DNA of 64,000 nt from Thuidium tamariscinum (lineage: Eukaryota; Streptophyta; Bryopsida; Hypnales; Thuidiaceae), in assembly GCA_947034885.2 (NCBI GenBank), contig OX344752.2, forward strand, positions 27,098,386 through 27,162,385, written 5' to 3'. Below the pieces are notes generated by a model that did not search any database, was not told where the DNA came from, and saw only the letters and a program-made list of their open reading frames with translations. Shown here piece by piece: positions 47,930-61,112 of the stretch. A program made the position numbers and the translations under genes. How positions within the stretch are numbered: the stretch's first letter is position 1; each line of letters starts with the position of its first letter.

Positions 47930-49257
47930 GAGGATTCAGGGCGGAATACAGTGGCCGGTATACAGTGGCAGTGGCCGATAATACCGCGCAATAGAACATT
48001 CGGAAGACCAAAAGTGCACTAGGCCGTCCGGTTGCAGAGTACGGGTTACGGTCCACAGGCGGTGAGGGTCAGCCCGGCCCGGAGCTTTATAGGCCTCTCA
48101 CGGCAGCTCCTTTGCAAAGACGTCATTCGTCTTCTTTCTTTTGGAACTCAGCGGCGCTCGTCGCTGCCGTTTACAGGCAGCAAGATGGCGCACTTGCATT
48201 GCCAGGACCTTCTGGTTCTGTAGAACATTGCGGTCGTGGTAGTCCAGAGCCTCGACAGCGAGAGATTTCCAAGATTGCTTTTGGAATTTGGAGTACACTC
48301 GGTTTCAAAAATTCACTGGAAAGACCGCCGCATCTGAGTTTCGATCGGCTGAGAACGAGAGGCTGTGGAGGGAGCAGGATTGGAGATTCACTCTTGAGGT
48401 TTTTACAAGATCGAATTTCGGTGCTTGTGAGTGAAGGAATTCTCTCTTTTTGTCAAATTCGTCAGGAGGCGTTTGTACTAGAGGCATTTCCAGAGGGAGA
48501 GAAGGTTTGGCGGTGGGAGTGTTGCATAGGATTTGTTGAAATTAGCATTTATTATTATTATAACTACTCCGAGTTTAGAGGGTTTGAGTGTTTAGCTGGC
48601 GCAGGGGAGGAGGTTTTGCGCATTGAGAGGGCGTGGGGCTGCGATCTTCATTCGGTCTTGATGGATTCGGTAGTTTGGTGTAGGTGTAGGATCAATTTGA
48701 GGATCAGTGGTTAGTTATTTCAATCTCCGACGCTTGAATATGAATGACAGACTGTAGAGAGGAATTATAGTTGTCTCCTTGTCACTTCACTGGAAAGAAC
48801 GCTCCATTTGAGGTTCATTCGCCAGGGAGCGAGAGTCTGTGGAAAAGCGCGCTGGGTTAAGGATTTAATCTCGAGATTTTTTACTTGGTCGGTAGATCGA
48901 TATTCATTGCTTGTGAGTGATACAATTCTATCGTTCTTTCAATTTTTGGTGACGACGGTAAGTTGTTAGTTGATTCATGTTCTGAGGGATGGATGTAGCG
49001 TTGAGATTGAGGATTTGATTATTGAGTGAGCTCTGTAGAACGGTTTTGCATATTTAGAGGAAGCTGAATTGAAAACTTCCACTCCGTCGTGATTGTATTT
49101 GGTAATTCTGTGCAGGTTTAGGGTCTGTTCAAGTTCGGCGTTTTGCTAATTTAATCTCCGACGCATTCACCTGAATGAGAACCGTAGAGATTGGAAGATC
49201 TGTATGTTAATTGAGTGAACGGAGGAAGGGGAGAATCGGTGCGTTCTGAGCGGCGCC
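47930..49257 (+). promoter_or_regulatory. ABCB transporter promoter and 5' leader
   Basis: Composition changes from AT-rich to balanced at about 47,920, where the gene's upstream region begins. Pyrimidine-rich acceptor-like sites (for example TGTGCAG ending at 49,116) suggest a leader intron, but I cannot fix the donor. A 200-codon open frame (48112-48714) crosses it without any recognised domain and is probably chance. Confidence 0.45.
48311..49205 (+). repeat. Diverged tandem duplication of about 450-480 bp in the ABCB leader
   Basis: Three ordered anchors repeat: TCACTGGAAAGA(C/A)CG at 48313 and 48787, GCTTGTGAGTGA at 48423 and 48909, and ATCTCCGACGC at about 48,722 and 49,155. Sequence between anchors is alignable but clearly diverged. 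Copy A spans about 48,311-48,770 and copy B about 48,785-49,205. Confidence 0.75.
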
Positions 49258-52200
49258 ATGGCAGACCATCCGATTTCGGATATTTCAGGACCCGCTGCGG
49301 CTCTTGCTGCTTCGCGAGATGAAGTTCCGGCGGCCGGCGTCGACCTTGCGAAGGAGAAAGCACAAGAGAATATGAGCAAGGAGGAAAAGAAGGCAGAGAA
49401 GAAGAAAGTACATCTTGTGCCGTTTTACAAGCTTTTTTCATTTGCGGACCGATGGGATTACATCCTTATGATCGTCGGTTCTATTGGTGCAGTCGGGAAC
49501 GGTGTATGCATGCCGCTCATGACAATCATTTTCGGTGACCTCACCAATGCTTTCGGGAACAATCAAAGTGATCAAAGTGCGCTGGTTCACACAGTGTCGA
49601 AGGTGTGCACCTTTTCTTTTCTTTTGTTCTCACTCTTTCCTTTATGCAATAGACACTTTCTTTATATACGTGGTCATGTCGCACTTTTACCTGGAGGAAG
49701 GTAAGTTCATAAAAGTTTACCTCGAAGTTTATTGAAATCGGTCACTTTACCACGCGCCGCATTTGCCTACTGTCCACAGGAGCTGACTGATCATGGTGAT
49801 TACCGTGTGCGCTGTGATACTTGAACCTTCTTTTTAAAATCTTAGTGAAGTTTGAATGGGAGACAAGGACAAACCGGGGGTTCGAGAATGTGATTTAAGT
49901 GTGTCCGGCTTTTGAAACAATTAGCGTAACTCGTCAGTGACACTTGTGAAAATGTGTGTAAGTGAACCCATGCCACTGGCATCGCACACAAAGATTCCAT
50001 TTCTTGTCGATTGTACCAAAGTAATAGCAAATCCATGCGTGGGACTTTTCCAAGAGCAGTGAGACTTTTATCACTTCATTACTTGCTACCAGTTGCAATG
50101 TCAACTCACTTCTGGAAGTTTCGAACTTGGGTCTGGAAATTTCGAACTTAAGCATTGCAATGTAGCTTGCTGAAAGACATCAAGTAGCCAGGGCTTGTGC
50201 TCACTTGCCCGTGGTCTGAACTTTCGAGGGAATAGTTATCTGATGTCAATGTTTAGAAAACCTGGCCTTCTCCTATTTTCATCGTCTGTATTCTCAGGAG
50301 ATGGTCTGGTCTAATATGGATGGTTCTTATATGAAAGCAGACCTCTGGTAGTTTTCTGATCGGTGTCGGAATGCACAGGCATTCATGCACCGTTTCTTCG
50401 AGAGTCTCACTTAATCCTGCTTTCAGAGCTGAGATTTTGACACCGGGAGTGCCTCATGACCATGTGCAGGTGGCTATCAAATTTGTTTACATCGGTATCG
50501 GATCCGCAGTTGCATCATACTTGGGTGCGTTTTCTTATTTAAAGTTTCCGGCTTTTCTTTGTGGGTAGTTGCAAGAAACATATGCCGTTTTTGGCTCAAA
50601 ACGACCTCATTGCTGTGACTTTTGAAATCAAATTTTAAAAAAATGAAATAGAATATGGATAATTTGTCAACATTCAAAATAGTACTTGTGTGGAAATTTA
50701 CGCCTAGAAAAATTTATCTCCAAAAGTTATGCACAAAAAAAAGAGTGATGAAAATGTTATATTCTGAACTATTTTATTTGGGTGTAGAGGTCACCTGTTG
50801 GATGATAACTGGAGAGCGTCAGGCAACTCGCATCAGGAGTCTGTACCTCAAGGCAATCCTGAGGCAAGATGTTCCATTTTTTGACCAGGAGACTACAACA
50901 GGCGAGGTGGTTAGTCGGATGTCTGGGGATACTATTCTCATTCAAGATTCAATTGGCGAGAAGGTAATTCTTTGGACGTGAGAGTGTCTTGTGTCTTAGA
51001 TGCAGAAACATTTATATCTGTTACCTTTGAATGAGACTGTGAAAATATTTAGTGGGTTGTAAAGATCTTATCAGTTGTCGGACTTTAAAGGAGTCGAATT
51101 TATATTGCTCAAATTTGCTGCGTAGTGCATCAATTCTTCTCGAAGTGTTCGTGCAGTGCTTTTAGTGGATTGGTTTCTTTAAGATCCGCAAAAATATTGA
51201 TCTCGACTTTTTATGACAGGTCGGCAAGTTCATGCAATTTGTGGCTATGTTTTTCGCTGGATTCGCAGTTGCATTTGCAAGAGGGTGGAAATTGACTCTG
51301 GTCATGGTCGCTACATTGCCTCTTCTGATTATCTCAGGCGGTCTCATGGCGATGGTGATGTCTAAGATGTCAGGCAGAGGTCAGGAAGCATATGCTGAGG
51401 CCGGCACAACCGTGGAGCAAGTGGTCAGCTCAATCCGAACAGTAAGAGACCAGATCCCTGTGTGGTGTTTAATTTTGAGTTGACGAGTGTTCGGTTCTGG
51501 GGTCGTTTTCAATTCGCTTTCTCTCTCCTGACGATGTATTAATTTTAGTTCCATCCTCATCCACGGGTGATCAATTGACCAGTTTTGTTGTGGTGAATTT
51601 ATATAGGTACTGTCATATACCGGGGAGAGAAAATCTGTAGTTGAATACGATCACTCAATAGCCAAGGCAGAGAAATCGGGAATCAAGGCAGGAACTGCTG
51701 CTGGTTTTGGTCTCGGCTTTGCACTTTTCTCTATGTTCTCTAGTTATGCGCTGGCGATGTGGTACGGTTCCAGGCTTGTAATTAATGACGGCTTGTCTGG
51801 AGGGACCGTAATCAGTGTCGTGTTCGCTGTTCTTACTGGTGGGGGGTAAGTCGATCTTGCTCTTGCTGTTGAAAGAATGTTGTCGCCTGCATGTCCTGCA
51901 AAAAAGTGTTCTGTACAGTACGTTGCTGATGTTTAATCCTTTGGCTACATAGTTTTCTTTAGAAACCTTAAGTTAGAGATGTCTGACGGTACCTCTTTTC
52001 ATTTTTTGTGTTGTGACTAGTTCATTAGGGCAGGCTTCTCCGTGCCTTCAAGCTTTCGCATCTGGTAAAGCAGCTGCATACAAAATGTTTGAGGTCATTA
52101 AGCGCAAGCCCTTGATTGATGTATACGACCTGAGCGGTGAAATTTTGAAGAATCTCAGGGGTGACGTCGAACTTCGAAAAGTGGACTTCACCTACCCCAG

Positions 52201-55200
52201 TCGTCCAGATGTGCCTATCTTCAGAAACTTTAACCTCGCTATTGCTGCTGGCACCACTGTCGCATTAGTGGGTGAAAGTGGAAGGTGAGAGTCTATGTCC
52301 GTTTGCTTGGAAATTCTTGTCGTGCCCTGCTAAGAATTTCGTGCCTTAATGTCCGTGGTCTCAGCTTTTCAGTTAAACATTTTATTCGTTCTGTGGTTTG
52401 CAGTGGCAAATCCACAGTCGTGAGTCTTGTGGAGAGGTTTTACGATCCGGATGGTGGGCAAGTGCTATTAGATGGTGTGGATATCAAGACCTTTCAATTG
52501 AGATGGCTGAGGCAGCAAATCGGTCTCGTGAGCCAGGAGCCGGTTTTGTTCGGTACCTCAATTAAGGAGAACATTGCCTACGCGAAGGATGGTGCTACAG
52601 ATGCGGAGGTTGAGGCAGCAGCTGCCTTGGCAAACGCAGACAGCTTCATCACCAAGATGCCCAAAGGGTACGCAACACTAGTTGGGGAGCGAGGAATTCA
52701 GTTATCAGGAGGTCAGAAACAACGTATTGCGATTGCGAGAGCCATCCTGAAGGATCCCAAAATTCTGCTGTTGGATGAAGCAACGAGTGCTTTGGATGCT
52801 CAATCTGAACGTATTGTCCAGGAAGCACTAGAGAAAATTATGGTTGGTCGCACTACAATTGTGGTTGCACATCGCCTTACTACAATCCGAAATGCCGATC
52901 TCATAGCCGTCATACAAAGAGGGGTCGTCGTGGAAACGGGTATGGACGTGTGAATTTGGGTCACGCCGCATTCATCGTGTTGTTCCTACAGCTATCGTAG
53001 CCGGGTTTTGTCAGTTTTACGTAATCACTGGTCAATGCAAGGAACGTTCAAGTGGTTTACGACCTGTTCAGCATATCACTAGGATAGTCTCTTACAATTA
53101 ACAATTGTGGGTGTACAGGAACACACGATAAACTTCTGTCCAATTCAGATGGAGCATATTCACAGCTAATTCGTTTGCAGCAGATTCACAAGCAGCAGGA
53201 TGATGAGATGTACAACGGTTCGAATCTTGAGGATGAGACAGAAGCGATTAGTAGATCTCTCAGCAAAGATTCACGTGGCAGCCGCGGTCTTAGTCTTGGC
53301 AAGTCGCGAAGTGCATCTCGTAGTGCACGTGACCAGCTTGGAAAGAGTAACAGAAGCGGTGAGAGTGATGTTGAGATGGGTGAAAAGAAATTCAGGACGC
53401 GCGCTGAATCGTCACTCTTCCGACTTGCCAGATACAGCAAACCTGAACTTCCCCTTTTCATTGTTGGCGGACTTGCCGCCCTCGCCAATGGGACCACATT
53501 TCCAATCTTTGGACTTTTACTGTCAAATATCATTTCTACTTATTTCCAACCAGATAAGAAGAAACTAAGAGACGATGCGAATTTCTGGTCTCTCATGTAC
53601 TTGGTAGTAGCGATTGGCATTTTCATCGTTTGCCCGACACAATTCTACTCATTTTCAGTGATAGGCCAGCGACTTATTCGTCGCTTGCGTAGGCTAACCT
53701 TTGATAAGGTGTTGAGAAATGAAGTGGCATGGTTCGACGAGGAAGAAAATACCAGGTGAGACGGCTTGGCATTTGATGATGGCATGTTTGAGTCAAACCC
53801 TACTTAATTGCAACCTCGGTATTTTTGATGTCAATCCATAGCCAATAATTTTTATTTTTTTATTTTTTATTTTTTTAATTTCAGTGGCTCTATTGGTTCT
53901 CGCCTTTCAACGGATGCGGCAGCTGTGAAGAGCATGGTGGCAGACACCCTCTCTCTTATGGTTCAGAACATCGGCACTATCATCTGTGGACTAACCATAG
54001 CTTTCATTGCCGACTGGCGACTCTCACTTCTGATCCTGGCCCTTGTTCCGCTCTTAGGCTCACAAGGGTATTTTCAGATGAAAATGATGAAAGGTTTCAG
54101 CAGTGATGCCAAGGTTCGCAATTTCCATCGTTGATTGTCTCTCTGTGATTTTGTGATTGTCAGCATTGAATTTTCGGAATGCCTCTTGTGGTATCTTATG
54201 TCGTGCAACCCTATTTCTATAATGTGTTCAGCTAGCGTATGAGGATGCAAGTCGCGTTGCAAACGATGCAATCTCAAGTATCCGAACTGTATCATCTTTC
54301 TGCGCTGAAGAGAAGGTGGTGAATTTATACACTGAGAAATGCCAGAAACCTCTGAAGAGTGGAATACGGCAAGGCTACATTAGTGGAACAGGCTTCGCCT
54401 TCTCCAACTTCGTTCTCTTTGCTTGCTATGCACTTGCATTCTGGTATGGGGCGAAATTGGTGCAGCAGGGTAAAACTACCTTTGGCGATGTTTTCAAGGT
54501 TTTCTTTGCCATCACCATGAGTTCAATCGGTGTCTCACAATCCGCCGGTTTGACACCTGATTTAACCAAGACCAAACTCGCCATAAACTCTGTGTTCGAG
54601 CTGCTTGATCGAAAGTCGCTCAATGATCCTTTTGACATGTCCGGAAAGGCTTTGAAGGCAATGCATGGGGACATTGAGCTCCGCAATATAAGCTTCACTT
54701 ATCCGTCCAGACCTACAATTCCCATATTCAAAGATTTGAGCCTCACTGTGCCTGCTGGCAAGGTACGTTATTTCTGAAGCCCTGCTTACGTCAATACTGG
54801 CCTGTGAAGAATACGTGTGCTGTCATTGTTGACGTCCTTTGAATGGACGTCTTGAGGTGCTTCATATTCGTCACCACTGGCGTCGAGCGTTCAGTGAGAT
54901 TGTACATTGTAATGAATGTGGCTAGTTGCTGTGTTTTTTTGGATTGTGAGCAGACTGTGGCACTTGTTGGCGAGTCGGGCTCAGGCAAGAGCACTGTGAT
55001 ATCCCTGCTGGAGAGGTTCTACGATCTGGATGGTGGCTCGATCCTGTTTGATGGTGTTGATATTAGAGAGCTGCAAGTGCGTTGGCTTCGACAACAAATT
55101 GGGCTTGTGAGCCAGGAACCTGTCCTTTTCAACACGACCATCAAAGCAAACATCGTGTATGGAAGAGACGACGATGTAACCCAATCCGAAATTGAATCGG

Positions 55201-55598
55201 CCGCCAAAGCGTCCAACTGCTATAAATTCATCACAGGTTTACCTGAAGGATTTGACACCACCGTGGGAGAGCGTGGGATTCAATTGTCAGGAGGTCAGAA
55301 GCAGAGAGTGGCCATAGCTAGGGCAATTGTGAAAGACCCGAGAATCTTGCTGTTGGACGAGGCGACAAGTGCCCTGGACGCGGAATCGGAACATGTTGTG
55401 CAGGAGGCTCTTGACCGCATCATGGTGAACCGAACCACCATTGTTGTTGCTCATCGCCTGTCCACGATTCGAAATGCCGATGTCATTGCTGTGGTGAAAA
55501 ACGGGGTCATCGTGGAGCAGGGGAAGCACGACGAGTTGATGGCTCGTGAGAATGGGGCATATCATGCTCTTGTGCGCCTCCATCTCTCCTCTTCGTGA
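49258..55598 (+). CDS. ABCB (MDR/P-glycoprotein-type) full transporter, 11 exons
   Basis: An ATP-driven membrane exporter. In seed plants the closest family members (ABCB4/11/21 group) move auxin across the plasma membrane, but the substrate here is unproven. Exons: 49258-49602, 50470-50524, 50788-50963, 51220-51441, 51607-51845, 52021-52284, 52404-52939, 53119-53755, 53885-54113, 54232-54762, 54954-55598. All introns are GT-AG, giving 3879 nt and 1292 residues, the normal full length. Order is TMD1 (about residues 65-350), NBD1, a Ser/Arg-rich linker (about 640-700), TMD2, NBD2. NBD1 has Walker [10 protein letters not shown] (about 430-438), VSQEP, LSGGQ (534) and [11 protein letters not shown] (about 558). 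NBD2 has Walker A at 1084-1092, LSGGQ at 1189 and Walker B Glu at about 1214. H-loop VVAHRL is present in both. Both ATP sites look intact. The ATG lies in CGCCATGGC, a good start context. Confidence 0.97.
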
Positions 55599-56031
55599 TC
55601 AATACCCCTTGTAAGTTAAGTTCCGCTCCTTGCTGTTTGAATTTTGTTCCAGGTAACAAATTTCATTGCTTCTTCCTGAACCTGAGCCCTTCATCAGCGG
55701 TCGTCGTTTCAAGCATAGGACTCGGGCATAGAAATCCGTCCTGAAGAGCCGAAAAGGGCTGGATAGATTTATTAATCACAGAGTATGGTTGACAACAATT
55801 TTGACCACCTAACTAGTACAGATTCTTTTATGGCTCCATCAACATATTCGCTTGTGCACCCTTGCTGATTCGATCCGCTGAGCGACTTACTTTCCGGACC
55901 CTACCGAAAGTTGTGGTCCACCCCCTTGTATCTTATTTCTTCTAAATTTGGTAATATTGACTTTGGCTCTTTTATGGTCATTCAACTTCTTGTAAATCCT
56001 TTGGTTGATGAAACCTTCATTTGCAATGAGG
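55599..56031. other. ABCB 3' flank
   Basis: Balanced composition to about 55,900, probably 3' untranslated sequence, then AT-rich DNA. No second gene was seen. Confidence 0.4.
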
Positions 56032-56700
56032 ATAAACCCTGTAAAGATGGGCTCGTTATCACTGATTTCAAGTCTCAACTGTCATCACTCTGTTTGTTGC
56101 CATTTTGCAACTGGTTAAGAGTGAAATTCTTTTAATTCATTTAATTTTCAGAGATGAAGTCATATGTCTAATACAAGTTAGAAAATTTTCAATTTTTCTT
56201 GGGAAAATTTGAAAATACTAAGATTTTTTAAGAAAAATATGAAGAAAGTTACATCTCAAATGCAAAATATACTTGAGAAATATGAAATCTTTCATGATGA
56301 AAGTACATTATAGTGTAGAATACCATGGTATAAACCAAAGTTACCATGTCTCTTTAATATTAGAGAACTAACAAACCATGGTTATAGGCTTGAAGTTCAA
56401 ATTGCTATAAATATTTAAATGTATGAATTTTTTGAAATTTCCAATTGGAGTAGGAATTTCATTAGAGAAAATAGCAAGTAATTGCTAAAATATGTTACAA
56501 GGATAATCTATGGATTGATCTTCTTCTTTAATAAAGTCAATCAAACCATAAAGAGGGATATTGCAATACAACTGACTAAAAATATATTCACATACCTTCC
56601 AAATAAATAAATTGGATGAATTTTTTTTCCAACAGTGCAAAGTGAAGTCATCTATTAGATCATTGTCATTAGTATTGTAGTATCTTTAGAAGGTTATCGG
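56032..56700 (+). repeat. Decayed TTAA-type long repeat
   Basis: Begins ATAAACCCTGTAAAGATGGG and follows the copy at 24466 through TCACTCTGTTTGTTGCCATTTT and TTTTCAGAGATGAA. The right end is only approximate. Confidence 0.6.
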
Positions 56701-56897
56701 AAATCCAATTTTTCCCAAGCCCTTCATTCTAAAAGAGTTCATGGATGATTTAAAGATAAATAAATCTACAATTTTTTGTAGAAATGATTCAACTTTATAA
56801 GAACTAAAGAGACGTAAAGATTGGACATTCAAATTTTCAACGTTGAATGAACACAAATATATACATTCATTGTTTTGAAGATTCTTATGTTAGTTCT

Positions 56898-57600
56898 TTA
56901 ACCTTATAAGTACAGCCCCATTACCATTGATTTTAGGCCACTTTGCCTATCATTTTGTTTGTAAGCTAGTTTTCTACTAGATATGAATTTTATATTCATT
57001 TTTCGAAGATGAAATCATATGTCTATTACAAATCATGAAAATTTCAAAATGTTGGGAGAAAATTTGAAATTATTGTGAATTTTTTGAGAAAAAATTAATA
57101 TCAAATGCAAAATATGTTCAAAAAATTTCAATCTTTCATTATAGATGTGTATCATAATTTGCAACATCATGGTAAATATCAAAGTTACGATGTCATTATT
57201 AAATTACAAAATCAACAAACCATGGTTTTAGGCCTAAAGATCAATATTGCTATAAAATATCAAAATTTACAATTGAAGTATGAGCTACAATTGATAAGCT
57301 TCATTTCATTAGTTAGACTCAAATTCAAAAAACATTACTTTATTGGTTGAAATTCACATCAAGAGTAAATAGCAAGAAATTACCAAAATACATTTCAAGG
57401 GTGATCTATAGATTAAACATCTTTTTTAAGTTTTTTAATACACAAGTCAACAATACCACTATGATGAAATTTGTATTACTATTCAATAAAATTATACTCA
57501 AATACTTTCAAGAAAAAATTAGGTGAATTTTTTTTTGTTTATCCTACAATGTTAATAAAGTCATCCATCAAACATTTAGTATCTGTAGCAGTGTTATAGG
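56898..57600 (+). repeat. Decayed TTAA-type long repeat, second copy
   Basis: Begins TTAACCTTATAAGTACAGCCC and follows the same order of landmark words (TTTTCGAAGATGAAATCATATGTC, AACATCATGGTAAA). The right end is approximate. Confidence 0.55.
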
Positions 57601-58308
57601 ATTTATATTTGTATGATATAGGGTAGGGTGTCATAATTTTGCTTGTTTCCAAAATATACAAATTAGATTTGCATAGAAAGAAGTGTATAGTATTAGGGCA
57701 TCTTCAAAAATTGCAAAATAAAAGAATAGTTCCTATGAAGCTCATAGAATTGTAGTATGATTTTTTGATTGATTGACACTTGAATAGAGTGCAATAATAG
57801 GAAATCTTCAAAACTTTAAAGAATATTGCAACTTTCATGCATGGATTGTTCATAACATCCATTGAAATCATCCCTTTTTCTTAATAAAAATCATCTATTG
57901 AAATGGCTTCAATATTGTGTAGTTCATCGAAAGAAAATAAAAAAGAAGTTAACATTCAAACCTTGGTACTAGCTCAAAGTTATATATAGATGCAAAATTA
58001 TATAGATTGAAATTAAATATTTTCTTTTCTTATACAATTTTAAAAGCCAAACAACTTTAATAGCCCTTCATTTGAAAAATCACATTCTTTTGTAAATAAC
58101 TTTATTAACATTGGTTATGGTTCACATCCGTCTTATAAAATAGGAGACAACTTTTCAATTAATGTTACTGACTTAAAATTTTTACAAAAATTATAAAATT
58201 TGTAAACATTTTTTGAGTGTTAGAAATTTTATTATAACCAATGTTCTACAGCTAAAACCAAACCTTTGATTACAATCTTCAATGCCTAGATTGAAATTGG
58301 CATAAAAT
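57601..58308. other. AT-rich intergenic DNA, nothing recognised
   Basis: No gene or defined repeat. Confidence 0.5.
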
Positions 58309-59057
58309 AAAAGGTGGGTGATTGCAAGAAAGACCGGTACTATTTTGCGTCACACTTTGAATGTCGAAGTTGTTATTGATAATAACTTTTAAAGTATGAA
58401 CTATATTAACTTGAAATTTTGACTGAAGATTTCTGATATGACAACAATCAAATTCTTTTTTTTTCAGAAATTTTCAAAAATCATTTTATAATTAAATTTC
58501 AATTAAGCTAATTTGTCACACTTTGCGGTTTAGGGGTTTTTAGTATTGGGGAGCATTCAAAATTAATGATCTAAAGCTGAAATTTCTGTGGCCTATTCCC
58601 ATACTAGATAGGCATGTTTCTACCAAAGGAATTCTCAAAAATCATTATTCTCTTTCCTCTACATGTGTGCAAGCAGGCCTCCCTTGCGTGCATACTTTTG
58701 AACATTTAAGATGGTTTTGAGATCATTCTTTTGGTGAAATCTCTTCATTATAAAGTTCTCCCCAATTGCCAATTTTTAGTTTTAAAAAAAATTCTTTTTC
58801 CTATTTTTTACAAATTAATTTGTCAAAGTACCTATTTTCATGAAAATTTGCACTTTTCTAGTTCTCCTACTTAGAGAAATTTTCTACACTTTTCCTTCCT
58901 AGGGTACCTTCTTCTTAGAGGTATATACATAAAACATATTTTTTACATTTTTAAAAAATTGTTTTTCTAATTATACAGTACTCCCGAAAATTTCAACAGT
59001 ATTGTGGAAAACGCTACATAAATCGGTCGGTCTTTCTAGCAATGACCCAGGTTTTGG
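58309..59057. repeat. Terminal-inverted-repeat element, about 750 bp
   Basis: The left end (AAGGTGGGTGATTGCAAGAA, then AGACCG) and right end (CGGTCTTTCTAGCAATGACCC) are inverted repeats over about 28 bases with a few mismatches. The interior has no coding frame. Target duplication not resolved. Confidence 0.65.
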
Positions 59058-59850
59058 TAACTGGCCTCCAAAAGATGCTAACAATTATCATTCATAAAGA
59101 CCTTGCTTGAGGTTTTCCATTCAAAATTAAACAAAGATTTCTAATATTTATTATCATCTTGTACAAAATCAACTCTTGGTTGCAAGCCTCATATTATGTA
59201 ATACACCTTGTTTCCATGCTTTATTTGAAATAAGGTACTCTTGACCTTTCAACTCCACCTATAGGCTTTCAACACCTTATTGACGGGGCTCTTTAAACCT
59301 TGAGCCATCCAATGAACATTTTATGGTCACTTCTCAACTTTAGGTACCATTTATTGTGGAAAATTTTTTTATTCAAATTTTTTTCTAAATAAGATTGGAT
59401 TGTCTTTCATTAATTATATTCAAAACTAAGATTCCTTAGGTCAAATTTTTTTTTATAAAGAAAATGATAGAAAGTGTTCAAAATTTACCTAGTGTTGAAA
59501 AATTTACTATTTGGAGAAAGTGTTACTATTCTCAATACTACATCCTATACATTTTTTTTAAATGAGTAAAAATCACAATTTTGACCAACAAAAAAAATCA
59601 AATTCTGTAAATAAATTTTTTGTTTTGATGAAGTTTTGAAGTTTTTCAAATTCATTTGAAGAAAATTTAAAAATAATTTTATGATTTTGATTGTGCAAAT
59701 ACTTTCTAGTTTTTGTGCTTCACATTATCCTCTTTGATTCAAATATTGAAAGAAATTATAAAACTTATATTTTATGACACATTTAGGGATTAGCTCTGAA
59801 ATTCTGAATGTCACAATTTAATAATAATCATTAAGAAAAAACGGATCACT
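59058..59850. other. AT-rich intergenic DNA, nothing recognised
   Basis: Ends at a sharp change to GC-richer sequence at about 59,845, the start of the LysM gene's upstream region. Confidence 0.5.
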
Positions 59851-61112
59851 CCCAATTCCTCCGCCCGGTGATGAAACCCGGAAATATCGCGGGCGGAACC
59901 CAGTGGGGAACTGGGGATCGGGGTGGACCCTTCATTTCGGGGGTTCGTCTCTCTCCCAGGCCTGCCACCGGCTCCTAAACGACGAGAGGCCTCCTTTGCG
60001 CCTCCTTTGCGATTCCCCGTGACGGCTCCACGTGCTTCTGCGTTGCCCGGTGTGCGTACACAATGCTGTTTTCCGGTCGAGCCTATTCCGAGCTTTTGTT
60101 TGAGCTACTTCCCGCCAGCTGCGGTTGAATTTTCGCTTCTCGGTACCGTGGTATGTCTTTCCTCTTCTCGTTTGCGACGTTTTGGAAGTTTAAGGGGTTT
60201 TACCTGCATTGTACTGGTCTTCGTGGTTACGGAGTAGGAGATTGCGAGTTCTTTTGTGTTTTTCAGATTTTGTGGCGAGCTTTTTTTGTAAATTCTGGCC
60301 CTCCTTGTGTAGAGTGCGGATCTGAACGCGGTGTATGGGAAATTACATACATGCCAGTTACAGGATTTCTTCTTTCCTTTTCTCTGGAACTGGAATACAT
60401 TCTGAGGGATACTTCTTGGTGCGCTTGTAAAATACGCTTCGAGCGAAGTTTGAAGGGCTGAAAAAGTTAAACCTTATCCTTTCATGACTCTTCCTAGGAG
60501 GATATCCGTGCTCGAGCAAACCATGTTAGACACTCAGCCGTGCCCGGCAGGTGCAGCCTCGGTCTTGTCGCTTTTTAGCTTCTGGAGCCGCTCCATCGAT
60601 TTTACGAATTGCGGGTTTTTTGAGAGTGCGAGTGTTTGGCTTGCGTGGACATTCACAGCATGGTTATTACGATTATTAACTTTGAAGGCCAGGCACTTTT
60701 TTTTTTAAACATCTGGAAATTTGAATGCTACTATGTACTCTGGTAGCCTGGCCCGTTGCAGCTTGTCGGACTCTGTTTTTATTTCTTGTGTCTCTAGAAT
60801 TATTGACTCTTGTGTAAATTCACATTTTTTTCCTTGTCCTGCAACGATCTCCTGCCTGTGTCTAGCTCATAGATTTTTTTTCCTTTCCATTCAAGGAAGA
60901 TCGTAGGATGACAATGCTTTTTGGTGTCGTTTTACTCTAGTGTGCCTCGACTCACGTTCCTGCCCTCGGTATTGGCTTGTTCAGGAGATCTGCTACAGAC
61001 AAACTATTTCACTCTTTTGGACGCATAGATGAAACCAGTTTTGAGTATAAAAAGTATTGCGTTACTCCTTTTGTGCGACGACTGCGCCTAGAGGAGGTTC
61101 AGTTCAAGTAAA
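59850..61112 (+). promoter_or_regulatory. LysM gene promoter and 5' leader
   Basis: Balanced composition with C/T-rich patches. A strong donor (GTATGT at 60151) and an acceptor-like TTCAG ending at 61102 could define a leader intron of about 950 bp just before the ATG. Overlapping frames (59923-60237, 60153-60461, 60484-60708) show no domain. Confidence 0.4.

Noticed and set aside
48112-48714. 200-codon frame upstream of the ABCB gene
   Set aside because: No domain or recognisable composition. It lies across the duplicated leader, and the second copy of the duplication does not keep the frame.
53211-53228. GGTTCGAATC word resembling a tRNA T-loop
   Set aside because: It lies inside an ABCB coding exon and no cloverleaf can be drawn around it.
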